The notes below the pieces were generated by a model. It saw nothing but the letters and a program-made list of their open reading frames with translations. It was not told the origin of the DNA and searched no databases. Below are positions 31,560 to 43,347 of a DNA stretch of 64,000 bases, in pieces. Positions within the stretch are counted from its first letter, which is position 1. Each line of letters begins with the position of its first letter. This DNA is from Perca fluviatilis (lineage: Eukaryota > Chordata > Actinopteri > Perciformes > Percidae), in contig NC_053112.1 in the NCBI RefSeq assembly GCF_010015445.1, forward strand, positions 6,979,403 to 7,043,402. The letters are read 5' to 3'. The position numbers and the translations under genes were made by a program.

Positions 31560-32250
31560 CAGCCGTTATATTGTCGGCTAGTTTACTTTATATTAAAACA
31601 TCAGATTTTATAAACTACATGTGTTCTGTGTGCAGTAATCTTAATGTGTAAAGTAACTAGTAACTAAAGTAACTAGTAACTAAATCTGTAACAGATGAAT
31701 GTAGTGGAGTAACTAAAGTAACTAGTAACTAAAGCTGTAACAGATGAATGTAGCGGAGTAACTAAAGTAACTAGTAACTAAAGCTGGAACAGATGAATGT
31801 AGCGGAGTAACTAAAGTAACTAGTAACTAAATCTGTAACAGATGAATGTAGCGGAGTAACTAAAGTAACTAGTAACTAAATCTGTAACAGATGAATGTAG
31901 CGGAGTAACTAAAGTAACTAGTAACTAAATCTGTAACAGATGAATGTAGCGGAGTAACTAAAGTAACTAGTAACTAAAGCTGGAACAGATGAATGTAGTG
32001 GAGTAACTAAAGTAACTAGTAACTAAATCTGTAACAGATGAATGTAGCGGAGTAACTAAAGTAACTAGTAACTAAAGCTGGAACAGATGAATGTAGTGGA
32101 GTAAAAAGTACAATATTTCTCTCTGAGATGTAGCGGAGTAGAAGTAGAAAGTGACATGAAAAGAAAAGACTCAAGTAAAGTACAAGTACCTCAACATTTG
32201 GACTTAAGAACAGTACTGGAGTAAATGTACTTAGTTACATTCCACCGCTG
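31560..32250. mobile_element. ACTTAAGTA-type repeat (inverted copy) with expanded core
   Basis: Starts with the complement of the 28930-28970 segment (ACATCAGATTTTATAAACTA) and ends GTACTTAGTTACATTCCACC. The core is a 49-bp array. Confidence 0.7.
31653..32102. repeat. 49-bp minisatellite, about 9 copies
   Basis: Units GTAACTAGTAACTAAATCTG then TAACAGATGAATGTAGCGG, with two alternating variants (ATCTGTAAC and AGCTGGAAC). Confidence 0.95.
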
Positions 32251-32599
32251 ACGGTGAGTCTATGATGTAGAAAATGAGCATTTATTTATGGAATAGCTGT
32301 GTGTTAATGCGTTATAAAACCAAATTAAAAACGCACATGTAAGTTAGTAAGTCAAGTTGATTTCTAGAGCACATTTAAACACATTAAGCTGAGCCCAAAA
32401 AAAAAGCACTGAAGTGCTGTATAAAAGAACATTGAAATGTAAAAAAAAAAATGAAAAAGCAGAAAGACAAGAAGAACCAACGACAACAACAAGCAGCAGT
32501 TCATAAAAACACGAGCTCCTTGAAGCAATACAACGTTTCCTTTCCAAATACAGGCCTTTAAAACAGACTGGAGCTGCTATAAACACTTAAACACGAACA

Positions 32600-33140
32600 A
32601 AGTCTTAACTTAATGTATATAAAATCACATTTAAAGCCTGTCTGCAGTTACAGGCCTGTCCCTCGGCCTCATTAATGCGAGCTTTGTTACCATTTGGAGT
32701 GTGCGTAAAACGCGTATTCCTGTCCAAACGCGGGCCTACGCAACATAGCTACATTACTACACAGACGTTAATTTCTCTAACTCTTGAAACCAAACACGAA
32801 CAACGGCTTAACTAAATGTATATAAATGAAATTTAAAGCCGACCTTTCCCCACCTGTCTGCAGCTACAGGCCCGTCTCTGAGCCTCATTTATGCGAGCTT
32901 TATTAACATTTGGAGTGTGCGTAAAACGTTCATTCCTTTCCAAACGCGGGCCTATTAGCCTTTACAACAGACATTCCTTTACAAATAGACTTTCATTCCT
33001 CTAACTCTTGAACCCAAACACGAACAAACGCCTAACTTAATGTATATAAGCCGTATTAAAGCCGAACTTTTCCAACCGCTCATAAAGCAGCCGAGGCCTT
33101 GCCACTTAATTTATGCAGCTTTCACAAAACATGCGCTTTT
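32600..33140. repeat. Three diverged copies of a roughly 210-bp unit
   Basis: Shared blocks at about 32630, 32835 and 33055 include AAGCCGACCT-type starts, ATGCGAGCTTT and GGAGTGTGCGTAAAACG. Local tandem duplication upstream of otx1; non-coding. Confidence 0.7.
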
Positions 33141-33479
33141 GTCTTCTTTTTTTTATTTTTGAACAGCGAAAGCAGTGAAAACACAGCAGAAACACTCTCA
33201 CACGGTTATGCAATCAGAAAATGTCTGCTCAAATCACGCTGCGCAGATATAAACGTGCGCATTTTACACTTTGGGCGTTTTAGATTAAAGTTTAAAGTCC
33301 TAAGAACGAAGATTTCCCAACTAAATGAACGCTGTGTGTCTCCTAATCGTTTCTACTCCGTTGTTCTTTGTTTTGGGGCTAATCCTTTCGCGTCTGTGCT
33401 AAATTCTGCTCGTGTTGTCTCTCTTTTTTTTGTATTTAAAATAAAGCCTTTTTCATATCGAGGCCAGAGTACAACAGAT

Positions 33480-34900
33480 AAAAAAAAACAGCCTTTTGGT
33501 TAATTCTGGCCTTTTTTAACCCATGTATTTAACCAATGTGTTTTATGGGCGAACATTGAACTGATCAGCAGCTGCATGTCTCCAAAAACCAGATCTTGCA
33601 TTCAACTAAAATTGCACGAAGATGTGAAGGTTTGAAAGGCAAAAAAATATATATATATTTTTTTCGATATGGGAGAGGTATCCAGTCTCTACATTGACGG
33701 TTTGAACTGAAAGAATGAGAGGACATATGTTATACAACTAAGACCCGTGTTGTGTGATGGAGAGTTGATCTGGAGCTACATGTCGAATTTAGATCAAATT
33801 AAACTCTACGTGGGAATAAAAAGAGACGCAAAGGCCCCGAAAAAAAGCTTCCAAAGACTAAATCTGGCGCAAAAGAAGTGAAACTGAGCGCGAAGATGTG
33901 GATCTTTGGGAGGAAAAAAAACTAACCAGTTTAATTATATGAACTATAGAGTGAGAACTCGGTGGTGTTCAGAGATAAGCCCGTGCTGTCTAAAGACATC
34001 ATTAACCCTCCTGTTGTCCTCGGGTCAAATCTGACCCGTTTTTTTAGAGTTTCTACATCAGACATTTGGGATTATTTCATCCAAAAATGGTCCAACAATG
34101 ACATGGATGGCTCCATACAACGCTCCGTGCCAAGTTAAACGAAGGATCAGTTCACTACTTTTCACTAATTTGGGGTAGGTTTTTTTTTTCCAAAAAAGTG
34201 CAGTATCCTGAAACTAAACTTTGACAAAACGCACAAAAAAAGAGATATAATAATATTTCATATAAATGAGGTTTTCTTGACCATGAAACTAGTTGTAATC
34301 CTTGGTGTGAGTGGTGTGTACAGTATAATGGCAGGCCTATTGTAGGAAAAAACGAAGAAAATGTTGGGAAAAAAAGGTCAAAAAGCGATACAAAAGCGTC
34401 AAACAAAGTATTCAATATCAGTTTTGACCCGGGATGACAACACAAGGGTTAAAGGTAAAAAAATAAAAGAAAGAAAAAAGTGTGATCTCACGGGAGGAAC
34501 TCTTATTTTGAAAAGAAAGACTAAAAGCGGACCACAGATTATTATTCTTTTTTTTTTTAAACAGCCTTTTGGTTAATTCTGGCCTTTTCTAACCCATGTA
34601 TAATCACGTGTTTTATTAATTTGCACTGTCCCCTTCTTAAATAAACTGATTTTTTTTTACGCAGAGATGGGAAAAAAAAAAATGGTTATCTTATGATGGG
34701 CGAACTTTCTGTTTTTATGGAGAACTCCAAAAAGCGAATCTTGCATTCAACTAAAATTGCACGAAGGTGTGAAATATAGAGTGACAACTCTGTAGTGTTC
34801 AGAGATGACACCAGGCTGTCTATCTCTGAAAAGTAAAGACATAATTAAAAGGTAAAAAGGCAGAAAAGAAAGAGAAGAAAAAAACAGTGTGGAACTCTTA
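33480..34900. repeat. Local duplication about 1.07 kb apart
   Basis: CAGCCTTTTGGTTAATTCTG and TTGCATTCAACTAAAATTGC occur at 33489/33597 and again at 34561/34740. The TTAA-type MITE at 34006-34448 lies between the copies. Non-coding. Confidence 0.75.
34006..34448. mobile_element. TTAA-type MITE (best copy)
   Basis: TTAA at 34002-34005 and 34449-34452. Inverted ends CCCTCCTGTTGTCCTCGGG and CCCGGGATGACAACACAAGGG. This is the clearest member of the family in the window; piggyBac or Kolobok superfamily by target site. Confidence 0.85.
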
Positions 34901-34914
34901 TTTTGAAAAGAAAA

Positions 34915-35110
34915 AGCCTGAACGCGCTCGCCAAACGGACTCCTCGGTTCCCGTGTGACTCCAACAGCTGTCTGTTATCACTCGGATCGTCATGACGTTT
35001 TCATTAATTCATTAGCCCGCAATTAAACCGACCTGCGGAGACACACACGGTTAACTCGCGGAGGCCACTCGAGACTTTTTCTCTCTCTCTCTCCTCCGAA
35101 TCAATCTCTG
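34915..35110. promoter_or_regulatory. Candidate conserved non-coding element
   Basis: A non-repetitive block with TTCATTAATTCATTAGC and CAATTAAACC homeodomain-type sites, upstream of otx1. Inference only. Confidence 0.25.
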
Positions 35111-35199
35111 CTGGAATCTCAAAGTCTTCTCTCCGAGCTCACTTATTCACACACTTTCACATTATAATGTGGAATCATGCACTCATGCATTGTGCGATG

Positions 35200-35882
35200 A
35201 AATATACTTTATTTTCTAATTCTGGGTTGTATAATCTTGCATACTTTCTTGTTGTTTTTTTTGCAGTAAAGCTGTTTGTGTTACAACCCGGATGTTAGTT
35301 GCTTTTTATTCCATTTGTTATAGGCCTGATAAAAGCTATTTTGCTTAATATTCACGTGCTGACTTCGACGCTATAGGCCTACTTTCGCCATGGTAGTGCT
35401 AGTGTAGTTAAATTATAGCCTATTCATGTATTTAGCTATTTATATGTCCTGCAGGTTTTGGTTGTGCTGTGGGAAGAAGAAGCCTTGTAAAATGCATAAA
35501 CTAAACATTATAATTCACTTTTTTTTTCCTTTCTTTTTTTAGCGATCTGCTTCTCGAGGTCTCAGCAAGGAGATTTTTCACGCTACGTTTCTCAAACTAT
35601 TTCCCGGTGTGTCTCCTTCTCAGATTTGGTTCATTTGAAGGATTTTAGACGCCTGAAGTATCTCGGCTTTAAAAAGAGTGTAAAAAAAACCATCCATGCA
35701 TCACTCATCATCATATCAAAATGCCTGAATTTTGTTTTTTGTGAGAGTAATAATAATTAAAAAAAAACATTCAGTGTGAATTCTTAAAGCTGAACAAGAG
35801 TTATTAACTGGAAGTATATAAAAGGTGCATAAATGTGGCTAAAGGCAAAGACTGAATAAAGAATAAAAAAAAATAGTATAGG

Positions 35883-35931
<49 letters not shown>

Positions 35932-36030
35932 TAGATAAAATCATGTAAGCATTTATCTCAGAATTAATAAATATCTTGCAACTTTGAGTTACTCCATTTT
36001 TCTTTTTAACGATTATTTTTTGGGCATTTT
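35200..36030. other. AT-rich non-coding, no gene
   Basis: Includes (TA)n(GA)n at about 35888-35932. The segment near 35350-35520 resembles 36240-36390 (CGTGCTGACTT, ATTATAATTCACTTTT), another local duplication. Confidence 0.4.
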
Positions 36031-36034
36031 TAGG

Positions 36035-36225
36035 CCTTTATTGACAGGGCAGCTGAAGACATGAAAGTGGGGAGAGAGAGAGAAAGGGGGGATGACATGC
36101 AGCAAAGGGCCGCAGGTCGGAGTCGAACCCGGGCCCGCTGCGTCGAGGAGTTAAGGCCGTTTTACAGTAGCCGCAGCCTCTACATACGGGCGCCCGCTCC
36201 ACCAACTGAGCTATCCAGTCACCCA
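36035..36225 (-). mobile_element. tRNA-derived SINE
   Basis: On the minus strand it starts GTGACTGGATAGCTCAGTTG (A-box-like TAGCTCAGTTGG), has a GGGTTCGACTCC B box, and ends GTCAATAAAGGCCTAAAAAT. About 190 bp. Confidence 0.82.
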
Positions 36226-36399
36226 CCGCACACATTTCTTTATACAAGAAGTAGAGCTATTTACTAAATATGTGCTGACTTTTCGGCTATATATATATAT
36301 ATATGTCCTTATAGCTCATTTATAGCCCTTATGTTTGTTTTAATCAAAGGACACATGCAGGGGGAACTAAATATTATAATTCACTTTTAACACGTTAAT

Positions 36400-37070
36400 A
36401 AAAACATATTGAACATTCAGTTACACATGAATGCAAAACACCCCCCTTCTAAATGTCACACCTATCCGACTCCAAAAGCAGCCGAACATATTCTTTCTCC
36501 ATCATATAGCCTACAAAACTCTGTGAAAATGACTTTTTACTGTAGCTCGTTTCTCTTTCCTATTTAGGCCTAAACTTTTCCTTTTCCTCTCTCTTATCTT
36601 TTCACACTTTTTTTTTAATTCTCTCTCCTCGTTTGATCGTTCCTTCCCTCTTTCGCTTGTTCATTCCACAGCCTATATGTTCTTAGATTTTTCTCCTTAT
36701 CTTATGGTTGAATAATTGTAGGGAACCCAACATGCCAAAGCCTAAGCTTATTGAGGGAGTTTCTGAGTTTCCTTTTTTCTAATTGAATGTCTCTTAAATT
36801 ATATCAACAAGAGTTACAAACTGATCATTACATTCATAGGCTAAAAGGATCAAATATTACGCAAAGAGGAGAATTTTTTTAAGCATTAATCTCAGACCTG
36901 CATCTTTGATTTCCTCTTTTTTTTTCCCTGCAGAACTTCACACATCATCTGCAGCTTTAATAAACGGCCTTAATTGTTAACTGTTAGTATTAGTGTAAGA
37001 CAATGTATTTAGATAAGAATTTCCATAATCCACTGGGGGTCCTTTTAGCAGGTAAATGCTCAACTTTCGG
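36400..37070. other. AT-rich non-coding, nothing recognised
   Basis: No repeat family or coding signal seen by eye. Confidence 0.3.
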
Positions 37071-37079
37071 ACTAATAGC

Positions 37080-37345
37080 TAGTTTTTTGGTTGGGTGAAA
37101 GGAGCCGCGGGCCTCCTGATGGATCTCAACTGAGGCGTTAACACTCTAAATAAAGCGCGACTTATTTCCATAACCGCAGGAAGAGAAGCAGCCGAATTAC
37201 GCAATGTAAATGCGCCAGAAAAAACACAAACTGTGTGCAAATGAAGACCATTACAATTTAGATTAGATCTACAGGACGACAATTAGCAGAGAGAGAGAGG
37301 ATCTTATCAGCAGACATGAGGCTGCGGGCTGAAATAAGTCAAGAT
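37080..37345. promoter_or_regulatory. Candidate conserved non-coding element
   Basis: A non-repetitive block with TAGATTAGATC and GACAATTAGCAG homeodomain-type sites, between the otx1 start exon and the candidate promoter. Inference only. Confidence 0.3.
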
Positions 37346-37404
37346 AAAGTCCAACTAATTAAAGAAAATAAAATTAAAAGGTTATACGCAGTTTATGCTT
37401 GGGG

Positions 37405-37810
37405 GGAAAAAAATGCTTTTATTTTGTTAATTTGCACAGGTTACAAACCCTTCTTTTGTTGTTGTTTTTTTTTCTCGTTGTAGGATAACTTAGGGAACTC
37501 CTTCAAAGACATTATTTTTAAAATCAGTTTCTGTTTTATTTAAGGATTTCTTTTTCAACGTTACAACCCAACAGCCTCGTTTTGAGAGCTACCAAAAAAT
37601 ACTCCGAAGGAAAAACCAGGTAAGCTTTTATTTTGTTAATTAAGCAAAAGTTACCAATCGTTCATTTGTTTGTTCTTCTCAGATACTTAATGCAGGCGAT
37701 ATTTATCGGTTTTATTTCAGGATTTCTGTCTGCGTTTGAGGAAAAAACTACAACCTAAAAAGCCTCTTGTTGAGCGCAACCAAAAACATCCGACTGGAAA
37801 ACCAGGCATT
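37405..37810. repeat. Diverged tandem duplication, about 210-bp period
   Basis: GCTTTTATTTTGTTAATT occurs at about 37415 and 37625; both are followed by a GGATTTCT segment and an AACCAGG-type end. Non-coding. Confidence 0.65.
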
Positions 37811-37947
37811 CAAGGCATGAGTTCAAATTGTAACGTTAGAGCCTAAATACTACTCCGTAATGTTAGCTAATTTACAGGGAAAAGCAGCACACGGCTAACC
37901 CGGATAAACACACAGAAATAAAAGCAGATAGAAGCTATGAGTCTCAC

Positions 37948-38460
37948 CTTCTTCTGGCTCCTTCTTTTTTGGAAACAAATCCCGTTAAATGTCAACCCAA
38001 CGAGATCCAGAGTTCCAGAAATATCCACATAGAAGAAAGTTTGTTGTTTTCTGGCAGAAGTGAAGCAGGTAACAGCAGCTCCGCGTGCGACTCGCACCTT
38101 TTTCGGAACTAGAAAATTAACATTTCAACGCAGACAAAAATACAAAAAAAGTCCCCACACACGTAACCGTAGTGTTAACGCTTCCGCCGCGCTCGATGTA
38201 GGCTACACGTCTCTCCTGCCGGTGTTGACGGATGGAGATTGAAATGCCCCTCTCAGAGGCCCGCGCCTCTATGAGTCAAGGAAGCACGCTGGGTCTGCGT
38301 CCTCCGAGCCAATCACAGCGCTCTGCGGGCTTTGGCGTGGATGCGGGCGGCCAATCAGCCCGCGAGCTTGGCGCCGAAACACCCGCCCACCACTCCCCTT
38401 TTTGGAATGGAAACGTTTCAGTGTCCGAAAGACTAGTTGAAGGAGAAGTCGGCCGGCTGC
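37948..38460 (-). promoter_or_regulatory. otx1: Candidate otx1 promoter and first non-coding exon
   Basis: A GC-rich, CpG-containing stretch stands out from AT-rich surroundings. It has two CCAATCA motifs (near 38310 and 38351) within about 45 bp. Downstream on the minus strand, the sequence reaches a consensus donor AAG|GTGAGA at 37948/37947. This fits a non-coding first exon spliced to 31251. It might instead be a promoter for a divergent plus-strand transcript. No transcript evidence is available here. Confidence 0.35.
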
Positions 38461-39150
38461 CATTACAGCAAAATTTGATTTAGTGATATTAAAAAGTCAT
38501 TATGGACTCTCTGTGTTAACATAAGTTGTTGTTTTAAGCTATAGGAGCTTAGAAGTTGAGCCACGCCTATTTATATCTGGATGCAAGAAGAAAAAACACA
38601 ACCAAAAATAGAAAAAATTAAGTTTTTCCTGCATCGTTAATAAAATGATAAATTAGCTTAAAACAGCTAGCATAAAAATGTGGCTTATAACAAACCAAAT
38701 AACTGAGCCATAACGGTTTTTATTTTAGGTCTGTGACCAATCAAGGCTCCATGCCAGGCCCAAGCACACAGTTGTATGTGTGTGTGTGTGTGTGTGTGTG
38801 CCCAAATTAAAGTATATTTCGTTGCGAAATTACACTTTCCAACTGACTGTAAAGCTACGCATTAGCCATATTTGTTTTTGTTTTTTTACTCTAAATCTAA
38901 CTGTGTGAAAATGGCCTTCTTTCTGTGTTTTTGACCCTAGAACGACACTGACAATCTCAACCAGCCGATTCAGTCCAGGAAGAATAGCCGAAATAACGAC
39001 ACATTGTGGCAAAAGAAACCTGCCAGAAAAAAAAAAGCTGCAATAAACTCAAAAATAAACAGCTGCTGATTCAAGCAGAACGGCTGCTGTCGTGAATTAT
39101 TGGACCTTTGAATGAAATCAACAGACTGCAGTTAGAGGAGCCTTCATATA
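38461..39150. other. Non-coding, nothing recognised
   Basis: Contains a short GT run at 38776-38801. Confidence 0.3.
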
Positions 39151-39155
39151 TAGGT

Positions 39156-39164
39156 AGATCGATC

Positions 39165-39251
<87 letters not shown>

Positions 39252-39272
39252 GGATGGATGGATGGATGGATG

Positions 39273-39314
<42 letters not shown>

Positions 39315-39381
39315 GATATAGATAGATAGGTAGATATGTAGATATAGCTAGATAGATAGTTAGATAGGTAGATATATAGAT

Positions 39382-39412
<31 letters not shown>

Positions 39413-39484
39413 TATGGATATATAGATAGATAGATAGATAGAAAGAGAGATAGAGAGATAGATAGATAGATAGATAAATAGATA
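39156..39484. repeat. GATA microsatellite
   Basis: About 330 bp of GATA with GGAT and GATATA interruptions. The long minus-strand SIYLSIYL frame is an artefact. Confidence 0.98.
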
Positions 39485-39864
39485 GAACAACTAATCGATT
39501 AATCGAAAAGAAAAAACAAATTGACGATGAAAGTAATCGTTAGTTGCCGCCCTGTAACCGGCATAGCAGTAAATTAAGTCAGTTATAAGTGAACAAATAT
39601 CCTAAAGTCCACCTTTAAACATGAATTCAAATAATTATCATGAGGTCCCTGCTGAGAAGTGTATCACTGCGGCCTCCCGAGGCAGGAAAACGTCTCATTT
39701 CCTCTGTGTGAGGCGACAAAAGACGGTGATTGATCACAAGTATCAAGATATCAAACGGGCCGAGTCATTGTTGTTGTGAGGGTTATCGGGGGTTTAATCC
39801 CAAATTGCAGGAGTATTTTCTTAACACTAAGGCCCTAAATCCAGGGATCAGGCAGCCTAAAGAG

Positions 39865-39866
<2 letters not shown>

Positions 39867-39911
<45 letters not shown>

Positions 39912-40105
39912 GAAGGCGGTGGGGGTTAAGTTTGGAGAGGCTTCTCGTCTGTGTTGTCGGGAGCTTATTAAAAGCATGATGCATAGAATCCCATGGTTGT
40001 CAGAAAGGTAGGAATGCAGAAGGCTTCGGCCAGGCTGCTGCACACTTTATGAAAAAAAAACGAAATCACACAGACACACACACACACACACACACAGACA
40101 CACAT
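39867..40105. repeat. GT and CA microsatellites
   Basis: (GT)n at 39867-39911 and (CA)n at about 40070-40105. The rest of 39485-41160 is unassigned non-coding DNA with a C tract near 40957. Confidence 0.9.
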
Positions 40106-41346
40106 GCACAAAACCTGCCGTGCAGACACAGAACAAGGTGGAAAAGCCCTTTAAATCAGCTGACAACAGAGAGCTTTTGGCTGCAGGCTGAAGGAATAGT
40201 GCAGCTCGGCTGGCAGGCGAGGGTTGAACAGATGAAAACACACTTCTACTGTCTGCTATGACTCTAAGGTAAGAAAACATAATCTTTCTCCTGTCATTAT
40301 GAAGTGTTGTGGTTTAAATGAGCTGTGTAAACGGTTTTGTTTTTTAAAGGGGCAAAACTGTCTTCATGTAGGTTTTATTTCTGTTGATTCTTTTAAAAAG
40401 CAGGTGTTATTCAAACAGGCTTTGAGTTAGTCGAGGGTTATTAAGGCTGTCTGATCTATGTTTTTTATATTAGTATTTCTATATTCCTATCTGTCTTTTT
40501 TTATTCTGAAACACTCTGGTGATTCTTATCTGTGAAAGGTGCTATATAATTAAACTCTACTTTCTTTACTTTACTTTAAAATGTGGTCAGACTGCAGGTG
40601 TCATGTGTGAGGTGATGTCGGTTTAGTACGAAAACGTCAAATCCTGGAACTATTTCCACCTCGAGGTGTGTCATGTGATAATCTGCAGAAAAATGTGGCT
40701 GTGAGTGTTTGAAATAGTTCTGATTGTCTCAGTAAGTTGAGATCTTTTGAGGGTCACTTTCAAGTCAGTTTTTAAAAAGGCATTCATAGAATGTAACGAC
40801 AGACCGTTGACCTGAAAATATTCATAGATTAGTTGGGGGAAAAGTCAGTCAATTATGTGCATTCAATGAGCTTAAATAGAAGTGACCATATAGGTGTATA
40901 TATATAGGGGGGTTGGAGGGGGAGTGGGGGGAGTAATCAACACTGCTCAGTGCACGCCCCCCCCCCCCAAAAAAAAACCCTATTATTATTATAATCTCCT
41001 TTACATAAATAAAGGCATTTGCACCATAATTTGATGCAGAAAAGACACAAATTGTTGCAAAAAAATTCACCAGAATGCAGAAAATTAAGTGTTTGATATG
41101 CTCAAAATTTCAATTTTGCCCAAAAGTGGAGATCTCATCTTTGGAGAGGTGCAAGTCGTAGGGTCAGTATCTACGGGTTCCTACGTCCGTACCATGGTGT
41201 TGATTTAACCCAGAAGCATAAATTGGTCTTCAGCCTTTGTGCAGGTGGAGCAACATGAGTTGATGGGTCTTGCTCAATGACACTTTAGACCAAATCACCA
41301 ACCTTGTGGCCAAATGACGACCCTCTGAGCCACCGTTAAGGAAAAC

Positions 41347-41418
41347 TTCCCATACCAGGTGTTGAACTCAGGTCACCTGTGTAAAAACCAGGAATCCTAA
41401 CCGCTAGACCATATGGGA
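41347..41418 (-). pseudogene. tRNA-Glu-like copy 1, degraded, anticodon TTT
   Basis: A full-length 72-nt tRNA shape with an intact A box (TGGTCTAGCGG). The anticodon loop reads TTTTTAC, so the anticodon is TTT (Lys-type) instead of TTC. The anticodon stem has one mismatch, and the T stem is weakened (CTGAG against CCTGG). Likely inactive. Confidence 0.8.
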
Positions 41419-41520
41419 CACATACCTTACAACCATCAAAATCTGATTTGTTCAAATGCACACTTTGACATGCAAGCTACAGATTGTCCCGGTTTAATAT
41501 GTAAGAACAGCATAGCATGC

Positions 41521-41592
41521 TTCCCATACCGGGAGCTGAACCCAGGCCACCTGGGTGAAAACCAGGAATCCTAACCGCTAGATCACATGGGA
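41521..41592 (-). tRNA. tRNA-Glu(UUC) copy 2, mildly altered
   Basis: 72 nt with the anticodon TTC and good acceptor and anticodon stems (one G-T at the base). The A box has a G-to-A change (TGATCTAGCGG) and the B box reads GGTTCAGCTCC, departing from GGTTCRANNCC, so transcription may be weak. Confidence 0.65.
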
Positions 41593-41732
41593 CATATAGC
41601 ACACTCAAGCTTTAAATTTCAATAAAATAAAATGATCACAAAACTACTTAACTATTTTTTTTTATTTGATTATACTCTGACATGCAAACCAGGGATTAAA
41701 CCAGTTTAATATGCAAGAATGGCATAGCATGC

Positions 41733-41804
41733 TTCCCATACCAGGAGTGGAACCCTTACCACCTGTGTGAAAACCAGGAATCCTAACCGCTAGACCATAT
41801 GGGA
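41733..41804 (-). pseudogene. tRNA-Glu-like copy 3, T arm degraded
   Basis: 72 nt with the anticodon TTC and intact A box, but the T stem does not pair properly (TAAGG against CCTGG), the T loop is TTCCACT, and the anticodon stem has a mismatch. Likely inactive. Confidence 0.75.
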
Positions 41805-42171
41805 CCAACAACACCATATACTGCTTTCCTTTACTGTATTACTAGTACTCTACTACGGAGTTCTGGCTTATTGAAAGATAATTTTGTCTGGTATTTCGTA
41901 AAATACTGCAACGAACGATGTGATGAGCATTAACGTCTCCGTGGCAAGAGATGAGTCCATTTTTGGAGAGGTGCAAGTCAGGCTACAGAGTAGGGTAAGT
42001 ATCTACGGGTTCCTACGTACGTAACCACGGTGTCTATTTAACCCAGAAACATAAATTGGCCTTCAGCATTTGGAGCAACATGAATTTATGGGTCTTGCTC
42101 AGTGACCCTTTTGACCAAATCACCAACCATGTGGCTGAAGGACGACTGTCTGAGCCACCACTAAAGAATGA

Positions 42172-42243
42172 TTCCCATACCGGGAGTTGAACCCGGGCCA
42201 CCTGGGTGAAAACCAGGAATCCTAACCGCTAGACCATATGGGA
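42172..42243 (-). tRNA. tRNA-Glu(UUC) copy 4
   Basis: A canonical 72-nt cloverleaf: TCCCATA/TATGGGA acceptor, A box TGGTCTAGCGG, anticodon loop TTTTCAC (anticodon TTC), B box GGTTCAACTCC, discriminator A. No introns. The nearest downstream T run is only TTT. Confidence 0.95.
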
Positions 42244-42477
42244 CTTGTAACATGTGATACTGTTGCCAGGCATCCTGCTTTCCTTTACTGTACTACTAGT
42301 ACTCTACTATGAAGTTCTGGCTTTTTGAAAGATAATTTTGTTTGTACGCCCCCTGTGTGTCTCTTCCCCTCCCCGACTTCTCAAACCAAAGTTACACCCA
42401 AGCAAATAGGCATAATGTATATATTCCAAAATTACTCCCAATTATTCCAACACTTCACTGAGTTTGCTCCTGGTTAA

Positions 42478-43050
42478 AGGTGCAGTAGGTAAGCCTTATA
42501 AAACTAACTTTCTGTCATATTTGCTGAAACTGACCCTATGTTCCAGTAGAACTACATGAAGCAGGTCATTTAAAGAAAAAATATCTGGCTCCTCTGGCAC
42601 CACCTACAGCCTGTAGTGCGATTTGCAAAAATCCACAGCTCCCTGTTCAGGTGCACCAATCAGGGCCATGGGGCGGGGGGGGGGGTGTCTTACTGTGTGT
42701 CAATCACTTCTTGTGCACACGCATTCATTCTCCCTTGTGGGGGGAGGGGCTTAGGAGACCGTTTAGGGCTTTAGCGGAAAGGGGGGAGGGACTGAGAAGT
42801 TGTCGATGTTCCAATTTTTTGGCTAAGTCCTGGATCTTCACAATCCGACCTACGGCACCTTTAAAAAGAGAGTATTTATCAATCACATACAATTACAGTA
42901 ATAACCATGGCTTCAAATTAACTTTCTTGATCACCAACCAACACGGCTAGTAGATTTTTAAAGTTACCAGCCAATCAGATTTTCCACTAGCCACGTTTAT
43001 TTGTTACGTAACGAACTTTACTTTCATTTCAGCTCCTCTGGTTTGTTTGG
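42478..43050. repeat. Duplicated MITE-containing block (copy 1)
   Basis: Contains an element with ends TAAAGGTGCAGTAGGTAAG and ACGGCACCTTTA (42478-42863), then AAGAGAGTATTTATCAATCA to GTTTGGCGCCGTTC. The whole block recurs at 45793-46405. Confidence 0.85.
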
Positions 43051-43275
43051 CGCCGTTCCGTCAGTTTCTGCAGTTGGCTGATTCAAACAGACACAGAGTT
43101 GTTTAGTTCATTAATCATCGGCCAAATTGGCTAGTAACTGTCAATTTAAAGCTCTGGTAATATAAATTTCTGCATTTAACCCATCATGAGTATTAGGACC
43201 CTAGTGCAACTTGGGGTTTTGTACACTGTGACACTCTGACATGCAAAGCCAATGTGAAAGAATTGTAAAGAATGA

Positions 43276-43347
43276 TTCTCACACCGTGAGTTGAACCCAG
43301 GCCGCCTGGGTGAAAACCAGGAATCCTAACCGCTAGACCATATGGGA
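43276..43347 (-). pseudogene. tRNA-Glu-like copy 5, acceptor and T stem mismatches
   Basis: 72 nt with anticodon TTC and a good anticodon arm. The 3' strand reads TGTGAGA, giving an acceptor mismatch, and the T stem has a further mismatch; the B box ends CTCA instead of CTCC. Probably weak or inactive. Confidence 0.65.

Noticed and set aside
33099..33503. 134-residue plus-strand frame
   Set aside because: Low-complexity F/S-rich translation of AT-rich upstream DNA, with no domain and partly within local duplications.
39071..39490. SIYLSIYL protein of 139 residues
   Set aside because: GATA microsatellite read in one frame.
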